This document shows positions 54,112 through 61,546 of a stretch of DNA of 64,000 nt, piece after piece (position 1 is the stretch's first letter; every line of letters starts with the position of its first letter). This stretch comes from Bacteroidota bacterium. GTDB lineage: Bacteria; Bacteroidota; Bacteroidia; Bacteroidales; F082. Below the pieces are notes generated by a model. It saw only the letters and a program-made list of their open reading frames with translations. It was not told the origin of the DNA and did not search any database. The DNA lies in assembly GCA_018816765.1 (NCBI GenBank), contig JAHIUX010000007.1, forward strand, positions 1 to 64,000, written 5' to 3'. The position numbers were made by a program, and so were the translations under genes.

Positions 54112-54717
54112 ATGAAACTATCCGGTAAACTAAACGAATTTGATATTCTTGATTTGTTGAATGAGTATCAATCTGAATTAAGGAAACTTAAATACAAAAC
54201 TGATTTTGTGCGTCGCAAGGTCGCCGAACTCGAAGAGCAATACAATGCTGTAAAACTGAAAAAAGGAAAAGCACGCGCTGAAAACTCCACAAACCCAGGA
54301 AGCAGCGACGAAGAAGGACAGGCATCCCCGCTTCTGGAAGGTGGCATCGAAGCAATTGCTCCAAAAGGCAAACGGGGCAGACCCAGGAAAGAAAAGCTTG
54401 TAGACCTGACACCTAAAACCAGGAAGCCTTACCCTTTGTCTATCTGGGATACCATGATCTTACAAAGCCTTGAAGAAAACGGCAAAGCCATGTTGAGCAA
54501 GACCATCATTGAGCAGGTGAAGCAAAAGGCCACCGAAGCCGGTATTTTTGACTCGGAAGAAAAGCTGAAATCAAAGGTAAATCAATGCCTTGTGAAACTG
54601 GCCAACAAGAGAAACGACATTAAAAAGGTCAATTATAAAGGCAAGGGTTTTGGCTATGCCTTGCCGGTATGGTACGATGAAAAAGGCAAACTCACCAAAG
54701 AGCATATGCTGAAATAA
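54112..54717 (+). CDS. AT-hook and winged-helix-like DNA-binding protein, function unknown
   Basis: A 201-residue basic protein in three parts. Residues 1-55 are charged and helical and probably form a coiled coil. Residues 83-92 hold a canonical AT-hook core (KGKRGRPRKEK), which binds the minor groove of A/T-rich DNA. Residues 105-195 (WDTMILQSLEENGKAML, then KVNQCLVKLANKRNDIKKV, then GFGYALPVWYD) look like a winged-helix or HARE-HTH-like domain. I have no firm family name; I recall similar uncharacterised proteins in this phylum. It has its own promoter and a strong terminator. A nucleoid-associated or regulatory role is likely, but unproven. Confidence 0.8.
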   Translation: MKLSGKLNEFDILDLLNEYQSELRKLKYKTDFVRRKVAELEEQYNAVKLKKGKARAENSTNPGSSDEEGQASPLLEGGIEAIAPKGKRGRPRKEKLVDLTPKTRKPYPLSIWDTMILQSLEENGKAMLSKTIIEQVKQKATEAGIFDSEEKLKSKVNQCLVKLANKRNDIKKVNYKGKGFGYALPVWYDEKGKLTKEHMLK

Positions 54718-54750
54718 GCCATCGACAACAGCGGTTGTTTAATATAAACC

Positions 54751-54789
54751 TGCCCCTTTTCCGGAAACAGAAACAGGGGCATTTTTTTT
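54751..54789 (+). terminator. Intrinsic terminator after the AT-hook protein gene
   Basis: TGCCCCT (54751-54757) and AGGGGCA (54775-54781) form a stem followed by eight T residues. Confidence 0.88.
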
Positions 54790-54823
54790 GATGGAAATGA
54801 TTAAGGCAGCTAAGGCAGAAAAA

Positions 54824-55018
54824 TCAACCGAATCCGTAATAACTTCCGCCTTTGGCTTCCCGTCTTTTATTGGTTTTCTCGATGACTTCCTGTTTTTCGG
54901 CGTTGGTCAGCCGGTCCCAGGTGGCAACTTCTTCGGCCGAGCGATAACAACCTACACATACCTTGTCTTCGTCGTAGGTACAAATGAGCTGACAGGGCGA
55001 TTTTATTGTCTTTTTCAT
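54824..55018 (-). CDS. Small DUF1289-like cysteine-rich protein
   Basis: About 64 residues from an ATG at 55018 (the neighbouring ATG at 55021 is equivalent); the longer frame upstream is not supported. The opening SPCQLICTYDEDKVCVGCYRS, seen here as SPCQLIC and DEDKVCVGCYR, has the four Cys of DUF1289, followed by SAEEVATWDRLTNAEKQEV, the usual W-containing helix. The Cys pairs may bind a metal or Fe-S cluster. The function of DUF1289 is unknown. The gene stands alone between a rightward terminator and the propeller lipoprotein gene. Confidence 0.82.
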   Translation of the reverse strand: MKKTIKSPCQLICTYDEDKVCVGCYRSAEEVATWDRLTNAEKQEVIEKTNKRREAKGGSYYGFG

Positions 55019-55190
55019 CATACTGAACATACATCCGGAAATAGCCCTGGCTTTGCTTGAGGCTGATTGGTTAATACTGTTTTGCTTCTGTCGTGTTCCG
55101 GTACTGACATGGCATTGCATAAATAAACAGCAAAATGCCGGAATTGTTTAAACGGCTTTGCCGGCAACATTCATTTTATTGATTTAGCCT

Positions 55191-56168
55191 TCAAATGCTG
55201 CGCTTGAGCACAGCAAGTCCTCTGGTTTTTGTCGAAAACCACACCTTGTTTTCGGGGTCAACGGCGATATCGGTTACCCAGTTGTCGGGAAGGCCATTTG
55301 AGGTAGTATACGATTTCCAGTTTACCCCATCGAAAGACGAAACCCCGTAAGGAGTGCCAAACCACATCATGCCATCGCGGTCTTCGGCAATGGCATCAAC
55401 ACGGTTAAAAACCAAACCGTTCGACGTGTTGTAATCAATAAATCCTGAGCCATTATACATCGAAACACCGGCAAGACTACCCACCCAAAGCCTGTTTTTA
55501 CTGTCGACAAAGAGCCGCACAACGAAGTCAGCAAGCACATTCTCGGCCAGATAGGTTTTCCAGGTAGTGTTGTAAAATTCTGACAATCCAAATTCAGTTC
55601 CGAACCATTTGTGGTTTCCTCCATCGACGGCTACAGACCTTACAATATTGTAAACCAGGCTGTTTCCTTCGTCTTTCACATAACTGGTCCAAACATCGTT
55701 GCTCAGAAAAGCCACGCCTTTGCCTGTGGCAAACCAGGGAATAGTACCCGATTCAAGCGCAATGTCGTACACCTGGTTATAGGGCAGTTCAGAATTGTCG
55801 GTATTGAAGTTTTTCCATTGGCCATTATCGAAAAACGAAACACCAAAGGGTGTGGCAAACCACACCTTGGAGCTGCTTTCGATGGCAATGCTGTTCACCT
55901 GGTGGTAAATGAGTCCCTGCGCGGTATTAAAACTTGACCAACTCCCGCCTTTATAGCGCGACACGCCAAATTCTGTTCCGGCCCAGACACTGCCTTCCGG
56001 ATCAATGGCAATGCTGTTGACATAATTGCTGATCAGGCCATCCTTGGCTGCCAGGTATGTCCAGCTTTCGGGATTGGGAGTGGCGGTGTTTTTTGTACAG
56101 GACTGCATTCCGGCAACGAATACAATCAGGGTGAGCAAAAATAGTGGAGTGAGCTTTATTGTTTTCAT
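55191..56168 (-). CDS. Seven-bladed propeller lipoprotein (two-component regulator propeller repeats)
   Basis: A 325-residue lipoprotein; the lipobox is in VAGMQSC near residue 24. It then has seven repeats of about 41 residues, each like VNSIAIDPEGSVWAGTEFGVS, with WFGT/WVGS as the shared core. These are Reg_prop repeats, which form a seven-bladed beta-propeller as in the sensor part of hybrid two-component systems, but here there is no kinase or regulator domain. It may bind a polymer or partner protein at the cell surface or in the periplasm. It starts ten bases after udk and so is the last gene of the decarboxylase operon. Confidence 0.88.
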   Translation of the reverse strand: MKTIKLTPLFLLTLIVFVAGMQSCTKNTATPNPESWTYLAAKDGLISNYVNSIAIDPEGSVWAGTEFGVSRYKGGSWSSFNTAQGLIYHQVNSIAIESSSKVWFATPFGVSFFDNGQWKNFNTDNSELPYNQVYDIALESGTIPWFATGKGVAFLSNDVWTSYVKDEGNSLVYNIVRSVAVDGGNHKWFGTEFGLSEFYNTTWKTYLAENVLADFVVRLFVDSKNRLWVGSLAGVSMYNGSGFIDYNTSNGLVFNRVDAIAEDRDGMMWFGTPYGVSSFDGVNWKSYTTSNGLPDNWVTDIAVDPENKVWFSTKTRGLAVLKRSI

Positions 56169-56178
56169 GGGTGCAGGT

Positions 56179-56793
56179 TTATTCGTGTTGCAGGTTCATC
56201 CGTATGCGCGAGGCAACAATATCGATTGCTACCTGGTTGGCACCGCCCTGGGGGATAATGATATCGGCGTATCTTTTGGTAGGATCAATAAACTGGAGGT
56301 GCATGGGTTTAACAAAGTGTTCATAGTGTTTCAACACATCCATGAACGAGCGTCCCCTTTCATCAATATCGCGCTGAATGATGCGCATGAGGCGGTCATC
56401 GCCATCGGTGTCCACATAAATCTTGATGTCCATGCGGTCGCGCAGTTCAGCATTGGTAAGCACGAGAATCCCTTCCACGATAAGCACCTTGGTTGGTTTC
56501 ACAGGCACAGTTTCCTGCGATCGGGCACAGGTAACATAGGAATAGATGGGCATCGGAATGGTTTCGCCTTTCTTTAGCCTGTCGATATGCGCAATTAGCA
56601 GGTCAAACTCAATAGAAGATGGGTGATCAAAGTTGATCTTTTTGCGGTCTTCCGCACTCAGGTGACCATTGTCTTTGTAATAGGCATCTTGCGAAATCAC
56701 TGATACTGAGCTTCCAGGTAACGCCCGGATGATCTTTTTTACTACAGTTGTTTTACCTGAGCCAGAGCCTCCGGCAATACCAATAATCAGCAT
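56179..56793 (-). CDS. udk: Uridine kinase
   Basis: A 204-residue P-loop kinase. The Walker A is GIAGGSGSGKTTVVKK near residue 5. Further blocks are SQDAYYKDNGHLS near residue 35, NFDHPSSIEFDLL near residue 54 and VDTDGDDRLMRIIQRDIDERG near residue 127, all typical for Udk. It phosphorylates uridine and cytidine in pyrimidine salvage. It starts 42 bases after the beta subunit gene of the sodium pump and ten bases before the propeller lipoprotein gene, so it seems to be carried in that operon without an obvious functional link. Confidence 0.95.
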   Translation of the reverse strand: MLIIGIAGGSGSGKTTVVKKIIRALPGSSVSVISQDAYYKDNGHLSAEDRKKINFDHPSSIEFDLLIAHIDRLKKGETIPMPIYSYVTCARSQETVPVKPTKVLIVEGILVLTNAELRDRMDIKIYVDTDGDDRLMRIIQRDIDERGRSFMDVLKHYEHFVKPMHLQFIDPTKRYADIIIPQGGANQVAIDIVASRIRMNLQHE

Positions 56794-56835
56794 AACGAAA
56801 AATCAATGAGTAATTGAGGTCAAATGTAATAAATA

Positions 56836-57999
56836 TTACATCAGAAAACTCAACATCACCCCGGCAGCAACTGCACTTCCGATTACTCCGGCCACATTCG
56901 GTCCCATGGCATGCATCAGCAGGTGGTTGGTGCGGTCGTATTCGAGTCCCACAACCTGCGAAACACGCGCGCTGTCGGGCACGGCCGAAACACCGGCATT
57001 ACCGATCAGCGGGTTGATTTTATTGCCTTCTTTCAGGAAGAGGTTGATGATTTTCACAAACATCACGCCGCCAAAAGTGGCAATCATAAATGAAAATGCC
57101 CCAAGGGCAAAGATACCGAGCGATTTTGTCGTTAAAAAAGTGGTGGCTTGTGTGGAAGCACCCACGGTTAACCCAATCAAAATCGTCACAATGTCGATCA
57201 TGGGTCCTTTGGCTGTATCGGCCAGTCGCTTGGTAACGGTGCTTTCTTTCAGCAGGTTGCCGAAGAAGAGCATACCGAGCAAGGGAATACCGGTGGGCAC
57301 AATGAAACAGGTGAGCAACAGGCCAATAAGCGGAAACATGATTTTTTCGACCTTGGAAACGGCTCTTGGAGGTTTCATCCTGATGACCCTCTCTTTCTTT
57401 GAGGTAAGCAAGCGCATGATGGGTGGCTGGATTACCGGAACAAGTGCCATATAGGAATAGGCTGAAATGGCGATGGCTCCCATCAGGTCGGGTGCAAGTT
57501 TCGATGAAAGGAAGATAGCGGTAGGGCCGTCGGCGCCGCCTATGATGCCAATGGCACCAGCTTCGCTGGGTGAGAATCCCAGCCCCAGTGCAGCGGCATA
57601 GGCAGCAAAAATACCCAGCTGGGCAGCCGCGCCGATGAGGATAAGTTTCGGGTTTGATATCAGGGCCGAGAAGTCGGTCATTGCCCCGATACCAAGAAAT
57701 ATCAACGGGGGATAAACTCCCTGTAATACACCAAAATAGAGGTAATTAAGCACACTGCCACTTTCATAAATACCTACTTTCAGTCCGGGATAAAAAGCAA
57801 TGTTTCCCACGATAATACCAAATCCGATGGGAACAAGCAACATGGGCTCGTATTCTTTGGCAATGGCCAGGTAAATAAATAAAAAACCCACCAGAATCAT
57901 GATAGCATGTCCGCTGGTAATATTCGCGAAGGCCGTATAGTCCATGAACTGCCTGAGGTGGTCAACAACAAAACTGATAAAAGATTCTGAACCTGCCAT
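56836..57999 (-). CDS. Sodium-pumping decarboxylase beta subunit (OadB/MmdB family)
   Basis: A 387-residue polytopic membrane protein with about ten helices. Signature blocks are GLGFSPSEAGAIGIIGGADGPTAIF, seen here as GAIGIIGGADGPTAI near residue 145, and NPLIGNAGVSAVPDSARV near residue 327, which contain the polar residues and the Asp known to carry sodium in the family. It removes CO2 from carboxybiotin and exports Na+. Together with the carboxyltransferase, biotin carrier and gamma subunit genes upstream it forms the complete complex. The neighbouring methylmalonyl-CoA epimerase gene points to methylmalonyl-CoA as substrate. Confidence 0.94.
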   Translation of the reverse strand: MAGSESFISFVVDHLRQFMDYTAFANITSGHAIMILVGFLFIYLAIAKEYEPMLLVPIGFGIIVGNIAFYPGLKVGIYESGSVLNYLYFGVLQGVYPPLIFLGIGAMTDFSALISNPKLILIGAAAQLGIFAAYAAALGLGFSPSEAGAIGIIGGADGPTAIFLSSKLAPDLMGAIAISAYSYMALVPVIQPPIMRLLTSKKERVIRMKPPRAVSKVEKIMFPLIGLLLTCFIVPTGIPLLGMLFFGNLLKESTVTKRLADTAKGPMIDIVTILIGLTVGASTQATTFLTTKSLGIFALGAFSFMIATFGGVMFVKIINLFLKEGNKINPLIGNAGVSAVPDSARVSQVVGLEYDRTNHLLMHAMGPNVAGVIGSAVAAGVMLSFLM

Positions 58000-58000
58000 T

Positions 58001-58444
58001 TTATTCTCCTATTACAATAAGTACTTCACCTTCCATGGTCTGATCGCCCTTGTTTTTCTTGATCGAAGCAATGCGTCCATCCTTGTCCGATTCGATGATG
58101 TTTTCCATCTTCATGGCTTCCAGCATCAGGAGTTTCTGGCCAACCTTAACGGTGTCGCCTTCCCTGACAAACACATCCAGAATAACTCCGGGAAGTGGCG
58201 ATTTGATGGTGCCGCTGCCCTTGGGCGCATCAGGGCTGTTGGTTTTCGGCACCGAAGCATGCAGGTTTGCTGATGAGTCAACGGCAGAGCGAACCAATTT
58301 TGGGGTTTTTGAGGTGGTTAACTTACGTTCAACCTCAACCGAATATGCGGTGCCATTAATTTCGAGTGTGGCCAGGTTATCGTCGACGCTGATGATTTCA
58401 GCCTCGTACTGGTTGCCATTTATCGTGAATTTAAACTTCTTCAT
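58001..58444 (-). CDS. Biotin carrier subunit of the decarboxylase
   Basis: A 147-residue biotin carboxyl carrier protein. The biotinylated Lys is in LEAMKMENII near residue 113, and the lipoyl-like fold spans about 78-147 (GTIKSPLPGVILDVFVREGD, then GEVLIVIGE). The N-terminal 60 residues (KFKFTINGNQYEAEIISVDD) are a small beta domain seen in related proteins, joined by a linker rich in Ser, Pro and Lys. It carries CO2 on biotin from the carboxyltransferase to the membrane beta subunit. The gene abuts the beta-subunit gene, with the stop one base from its start. Confidence 0.95.
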   Translation of the reverse strand: MKKFKFTINGNQYEAEIISVDDNLATLEINGTAYSVEVERKLTTSKTPKLVRSAVDSSANLHASVPKTNSPDAPKGSGTIKSPLPGVILDVFVREGDTVKVGQKLLMLEAMKMENIIESDKDGRIASIKKNKGDQTMEGEVLIVIGE

Positions 58445-58494
58445 AACAATCTTTATTCAATGTTTTAGCGAATTTCTTCTTGTTTTAAGCTGTT

Positions 58495-59391
58495 TTACCT
58501 TGGCATTTGCCTCAGTCCATAAATTTTAGAACTCCAAGGCGAATAGGTTCGTGAAACCTTTTTTATGGTAAGTATTGAATTCTCGTGGTCGTGCAGTTCA
58601 CTTTGATACAGATGAAGTGCAAGTGCAATAGCCGAAACAACTTCTCCCGGAAGTCCTTCGTCTTCAATGTCTTCTTCTTTACACTCAGGCTTTTTTCTCA
58701 GGTAGCACAACAGTTTCTTCACATCAATTTTGTAAAAAAAACTAGTGTTTTTAAAGAACAGGTACAACAATGCCAGGGCCGAAAAAACCACCGACATGGC
58801 AATCATCATCATGGCCACACCAATTGGGTCCATTTCAACAAATTTTTGTGCTGCTGATACCGGAATGCTGGTGTCGTTATTGGCAGCAGGAGTGTTTTTT
58901 ACCAGAAATCCCCAATCAGGGCCTCCGTCGACCAGCCTTCCGTAAGTCACGTCGGGAGTGTTTTCTGCCGGTAATTCAACCTGGTCAATCAGGGTGCGCC
59001 CATTCGCATCGTAAAGGGCGATCACCTTCGTGCTTTCGAGGTGAAAATTCAGGTGCAGAATTCCGTGTGTCGTCATATCATCGGGCCATAGCACAATATA
59101 CCCACGGGGAGGAATAATGGTTTTCGGATCGCCTTTGGGAATGTAGTACATCTTTGGGTTCGAAGGATCATTGGTCATGTAAAGCCCGCCGATATCTACC
59201 GAATTGTAGGCGGTATTGAATATTTCAATCCATGGACCGTGAATCCCGAAGTCATCAACATAACTGGAATCATTGTATACAAGAAACTCATTAATTCGCA
59301 GGTCGATACCACTCTGTGCATGGCTCTTTACGGCAAATAGGGAAGCCATTAAGAACACGGCAAAAAACACATGTTTTTTCGTGAAGAACAT
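58495..59391 (-). CDS. Lamin-tail domain fused to OadG-like gamma subunit
   Basis: A 298-residue protein with a signal peptide ending SHAQ. Residues 27-150 form a lamin-tail-like beta domain (IDLRINEFLVYNDSSYVDDF, then GPWIEIFNTAYNSVDIGGLY, seen in parts). A membrane helix lies at about 192-215 and is followed by a cytoplasmic part that ends SRTYSPWSSKIYGLRQMPR, the end I associate with OadG subunits. OadG usually has a bare membrane helix and a short tail; here an exported domain is added. I recall this fusion in other Bacteroidota. The gamma part anchors the complex; the exported domain may bind partner proteins or glycans. Confidence 0.82.
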   Translation of the reverse strand: MFFTKKHVFFAVFLMASLFAVKSHAQSGIDLRINEFLVYNDSSYVDDFGIHGPWIEIFNTAYNSVDIGGLYMTNDPSNPKMYYIPKGDPKTIIPPRGYIVLWPDDMTTHGILHLNFHLESTKVIALYDANGRTLIDQVELPAENTPDVTYGRLVDGGPDWGFLVKNTPAANNDTSIPVSAAQKFVEMDPIGVAMMMIAMSVVFSALALLYLFFKNTSFFYKIDVKKLLCYLRKKPECKEEDIEDEGLPGEVVSAIALALHLYQSELHDHENSILTIKKVSRTYSPWSSKIYGLRQMPR

Positions 59392-59403
59392 AAAGCAATT
59401 GAA

Positions 59404-60963
59404 TTAAAGGGGGATGTTTGAGTGTTTTTTAGGCGGATTGACGTCTTTTTTGGTGGCCAGCGCCTGAAGTGCCCTGATAATTCGGAAACGGGTGTTGCGC
59501 GGTTCGATCACATCATCGATAAAACCGTATTTAGCTGCATTATAGGGATTGGCAAATTTGTCCTTGTATTCCTCCTCTGCTTTGCTGATAAAGGCTTCGC
59601 GCTCGGCGGGATCGGTAATTTTGCTGATGGTTTTGCTGTGCAGAATTTCGATTGCACCTTTGGGACCCATCACCGCAATTTCTGCTGTTGGCCATGCGTA
59701 GTTGATGTCGCCACGCAAATGTTTCGAGCTCATCACATCGTAAGCACCACCATAGGCTTTACGCAGAATAATGGTCACCTTTGGTACTGTGGCTTCTCCA
59801 TAGGCAAACAGGAGCTTTGCGCCATGGATGATAATGCCACCGTACTCCTGGGCTGTTCCTGGCAGGAAACCGGGCACATCCACAAGGGTGAGCAATGGAA
59901 TGTTGAAGGCATCGCAATAGCGCACAAACCTGGCCGCCTTGCGGGATGCATTGATATCGAGCACACCGGCAAGGTATTTGGGTTGGTTGGCAACGACGCC
60001 CACGGAAATACCGTTGAACCTGGTAAATCCTGTAACAATATTTGGGGCATAGTGGCGCTGCACTTCCAGAAACTCGCTATTGTCAACGATGCTGTGAATC
60101 ACGTCCTTAACATCGTATGGTTTGTTCGGGTTTTCGGGAATAATATAATTGAGCGAATCTTCGAGTCTGTCGATAGGATCGTCGCAAACCGAAAGCGGCG
60201 CTTCTTCCAGGTTGTTCTGTGGCAGGTATGAAAGCAGCTTGCGGATCAGCATGAGGCCTTCCTCTTCGTTTTCAGAAACAAAATGTGTTACCCCTGACTT
60301 TGAGCCATGAATCATGGCGCCACCGAGTTCTTCGTCGGTCACCACTTCGCCGGTCACGGTTTTCACCACTTTTGGACCTGTGACAAACATATAACTGGTT
60401 TCCTTGCTCATCACAATGAAATCGGTAAGGGCAGGTGAATAGACCGCGCCACCGGCACATGGGCCGAACACTGCGCTGATCTGTGGGATGACACCAGAGG
60501 CAAGGATGTTGCGTTCGAAAATTTCGGCATAGCCAGCAAGGCTCTGTACGCCTTCCTGAATGCGGGCTCCACCGCTGTCGTTGATGCCGATCAGCGGTGC
60601 TCCGACTTTCATCGCCTGATCCATTACTTTGCAGATTTTCTGTGCAAAGGTTTCTGACAGCGAACCACCGAAAACAGTAAAATCCTGTGAGAAGACGTAC
60701 ACCACACGGCCGTCGATGGTGCCATGCCCGGTGACAACACCATCACCCAGGTACAATTGGTCCTCGAGGCCAAAATCGCGGGTACGGTGTGTAACAAACA
60801 TGTCAAACTCTTCGAAGCTGCCTTCATCGAGCAACATCTCGATGCGCTCACGGGCAGTGAATTTACCTTTGGCGTGCTGGTTTTCAATGCGCTTTTCGCC
60901 TCCGCCTAATTTGGCTTCAACACGCTTGTCTAATAACTCTTTAATTTTCTGTTCGATGGACAT
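59404..60963 (-). CDS. Methylmalonyl-CoA decarboxylase alpha subunit (carboxyltransferase)
   Basis: About 519 residues from the ATG at 60963, seven bases after the epimerase gene; a longer frame runs back into that gene and is rejected. It is a two-repeat biotin-dependent carboxyltransferase. CoA and oxyanion motifs are [20 protein letters not shown] near residue 125, split here as [12 protein letters not shown], and [12 protein letters not shown] near residue 172, then [15 protein letters not shown] near residue 365 and [16 protein letters not shown] near residue 420. It transfers the carboxyl group of methylmalonyl-CoA (or propionyl-CoA in reverse) to carrier biotin. The epimerase gene in front and the membrane subunits behind support a methylmalonyl-CoA decarboxylase. 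Confidence 0.94.
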   Translation of the reverse strand: MSIEQKIKELLDKRVEAKLGGGEKRIENQHAKGKFTARERIEMLLDEGSFEEFDMFVTHRTRDFGLEDQLYLGDGVVTGHGTIDGRVVYVFSQDFTVFGGSLSETFAQKICKVMDQAMKVGAPLIGINDSGGARIQEGVQSLAGYAEIFERNILASGVIPQISAVFGPCAGGAVYSPALTDFIVMSKETSYMFVTGPKVVKTVTGEVVTDEELGGAMIHGSKSGVTHFVSENEEEGLMLIRKLLSYLPQNNLEEAPLSVCDDPIDRLEDSLNYIIPENPNKPYDVKDVIHSIVDNSEFLEVQRHYAPNIVTGFTRFNGISVGVVANQPKYLAGVLDINASRKAARFVRYCDAFNIPLLTLVDVPGFLPGTAQEYGGIIIHGAKLLFAYGEATVPKVTIILRKAYGGAYDVMSSKHLRGDINYAWPTAEIAVMGPKGAIEILHSKTISKITDPAEREAFISKAEEEYKDKFANPYNAAKYGFIDDVIEPRNTRFRIIRALQALATKKDVNPPKKHSNIPL

Positions 60964-60970
60964 AGGGCAA

Positions 60971-61390
60971 TTATTTCGTCTGTTTGTTTTTGTCTTCACA
61001 AAGTTCGGTGAGCACGCCAAAAGTCGATTTTGGGTGTAAAAATGCGATGTGCAAGCCTTCGGCTCCCTTGCGTGGCTGCTCGTCAATCAATTTGATTCCG
61101 GCTTCACGTACATCATCAAGCGCAGCTTCCAACCCATTGACAGCAAAAGCAATATGATGAATGCCTTCGCCTTTTTTCTCAATGAATTTGCCTACCGGAC
61201 CTTCAGGGTCGGTACTCTCGAGCAGCTCAATTTTAGTGTCGCCTATTTTAAAAAATGCCGTCTTTACTTTTTGGTCAATGACCGTTTCGATGGCATAACA
61301 CGTTGTCCCCAAAAGACGCTCATAATAGGGGATTGCTTCGTCAAGACTTTTGACGGCAATACCAATATGTTCGATATGAGATGGTTTCAT
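60971..61390 (-). CDS. mce: Methylmalonyl-CoA epimerase
   Basis: A 139-residue glyoxalase-fold enzyme. Metal ligands and catalytic residues appear in [20 protein letters not shown] near the N-terminus (His), [11 protein letters not shown] near residue 53, [16 protein letters not shown] near residue 75 (His) and the final [11 protein letters not shown] (Glu). It interconverts the R and S forms of methylmalonyl-CoA, letting the mutase and the decarboxylase use each other's product. It is the first gene of the operon, with a CRP-like palindrome and a promoter box just upstream. Confidence 0.95.
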   Translation of the reverse strand: MKPSHIEHIGIAVKSLDEAIPYYERLLGTTCYAIETVIDQKVKTAFFKIGDTKIELLESTDPEGPVGKFIEKKGEGIHHIAFAVNGLEAALDDVREAGIKLIDEQPRKGAEGLHIAFLHPKSTFGVLTELCEDKNKQTK

Positions 61391-61399
61391 GGTTTATTG

Positions 61400-61419
61400 T
61401 TTGTGAAATATTTCACAAA
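61400..61419 (-). promoter_or_regulatory. CRP-like palindrome at the sodium-decarboxylase operon
   Basis: Perfect 10-base arms TTTGTGAAAT and ATTTCACAAA give a 20-bp palindrome with the CRP-type core TGTGA-N6-TCACA. It overlaps the end of the promoter box at 61416-61423 and lies between it and the ATG at 61390. Binding there would be expected to repress. Confidence 0.6.
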
Positions 61420-61423
61420 AGTA
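61416..61423 (-). promoter_or_regulatory. Promoter box of the methylmalonyl-CoA decarboxylase operon
   Basis: TACTTTTG on the minus strand matches TAnnTTTG and ends 25 bases before the ATG at 61390. Its last four bases are part of the palindrome. Confidence 0.6.
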
Positions 61424-61546
61424 CAGCTATTTTTTAATACCCATCGGCAAATTGGCACCATTTAGATGTTTTTTAGCCCAAAATGGTAATTTAGAAAGCA
61501 TCTAGTTTATTTTTTGTTGTAATATTGTCTTAAAATAATCTGTTGT

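Noticed and set aside
59422-60231. Open frame of 269 codons antisense to the carboxyltransferase gene
   Set aside because: It is opposite a well-supported enzyme gene and has no recognisable domain or start signals.
60964-61086. Longer N-terminus for the carboxyltransferase
   Set aside because: It would overlap the epimerase gene by over 110 bases, and the segment has no family similarity.
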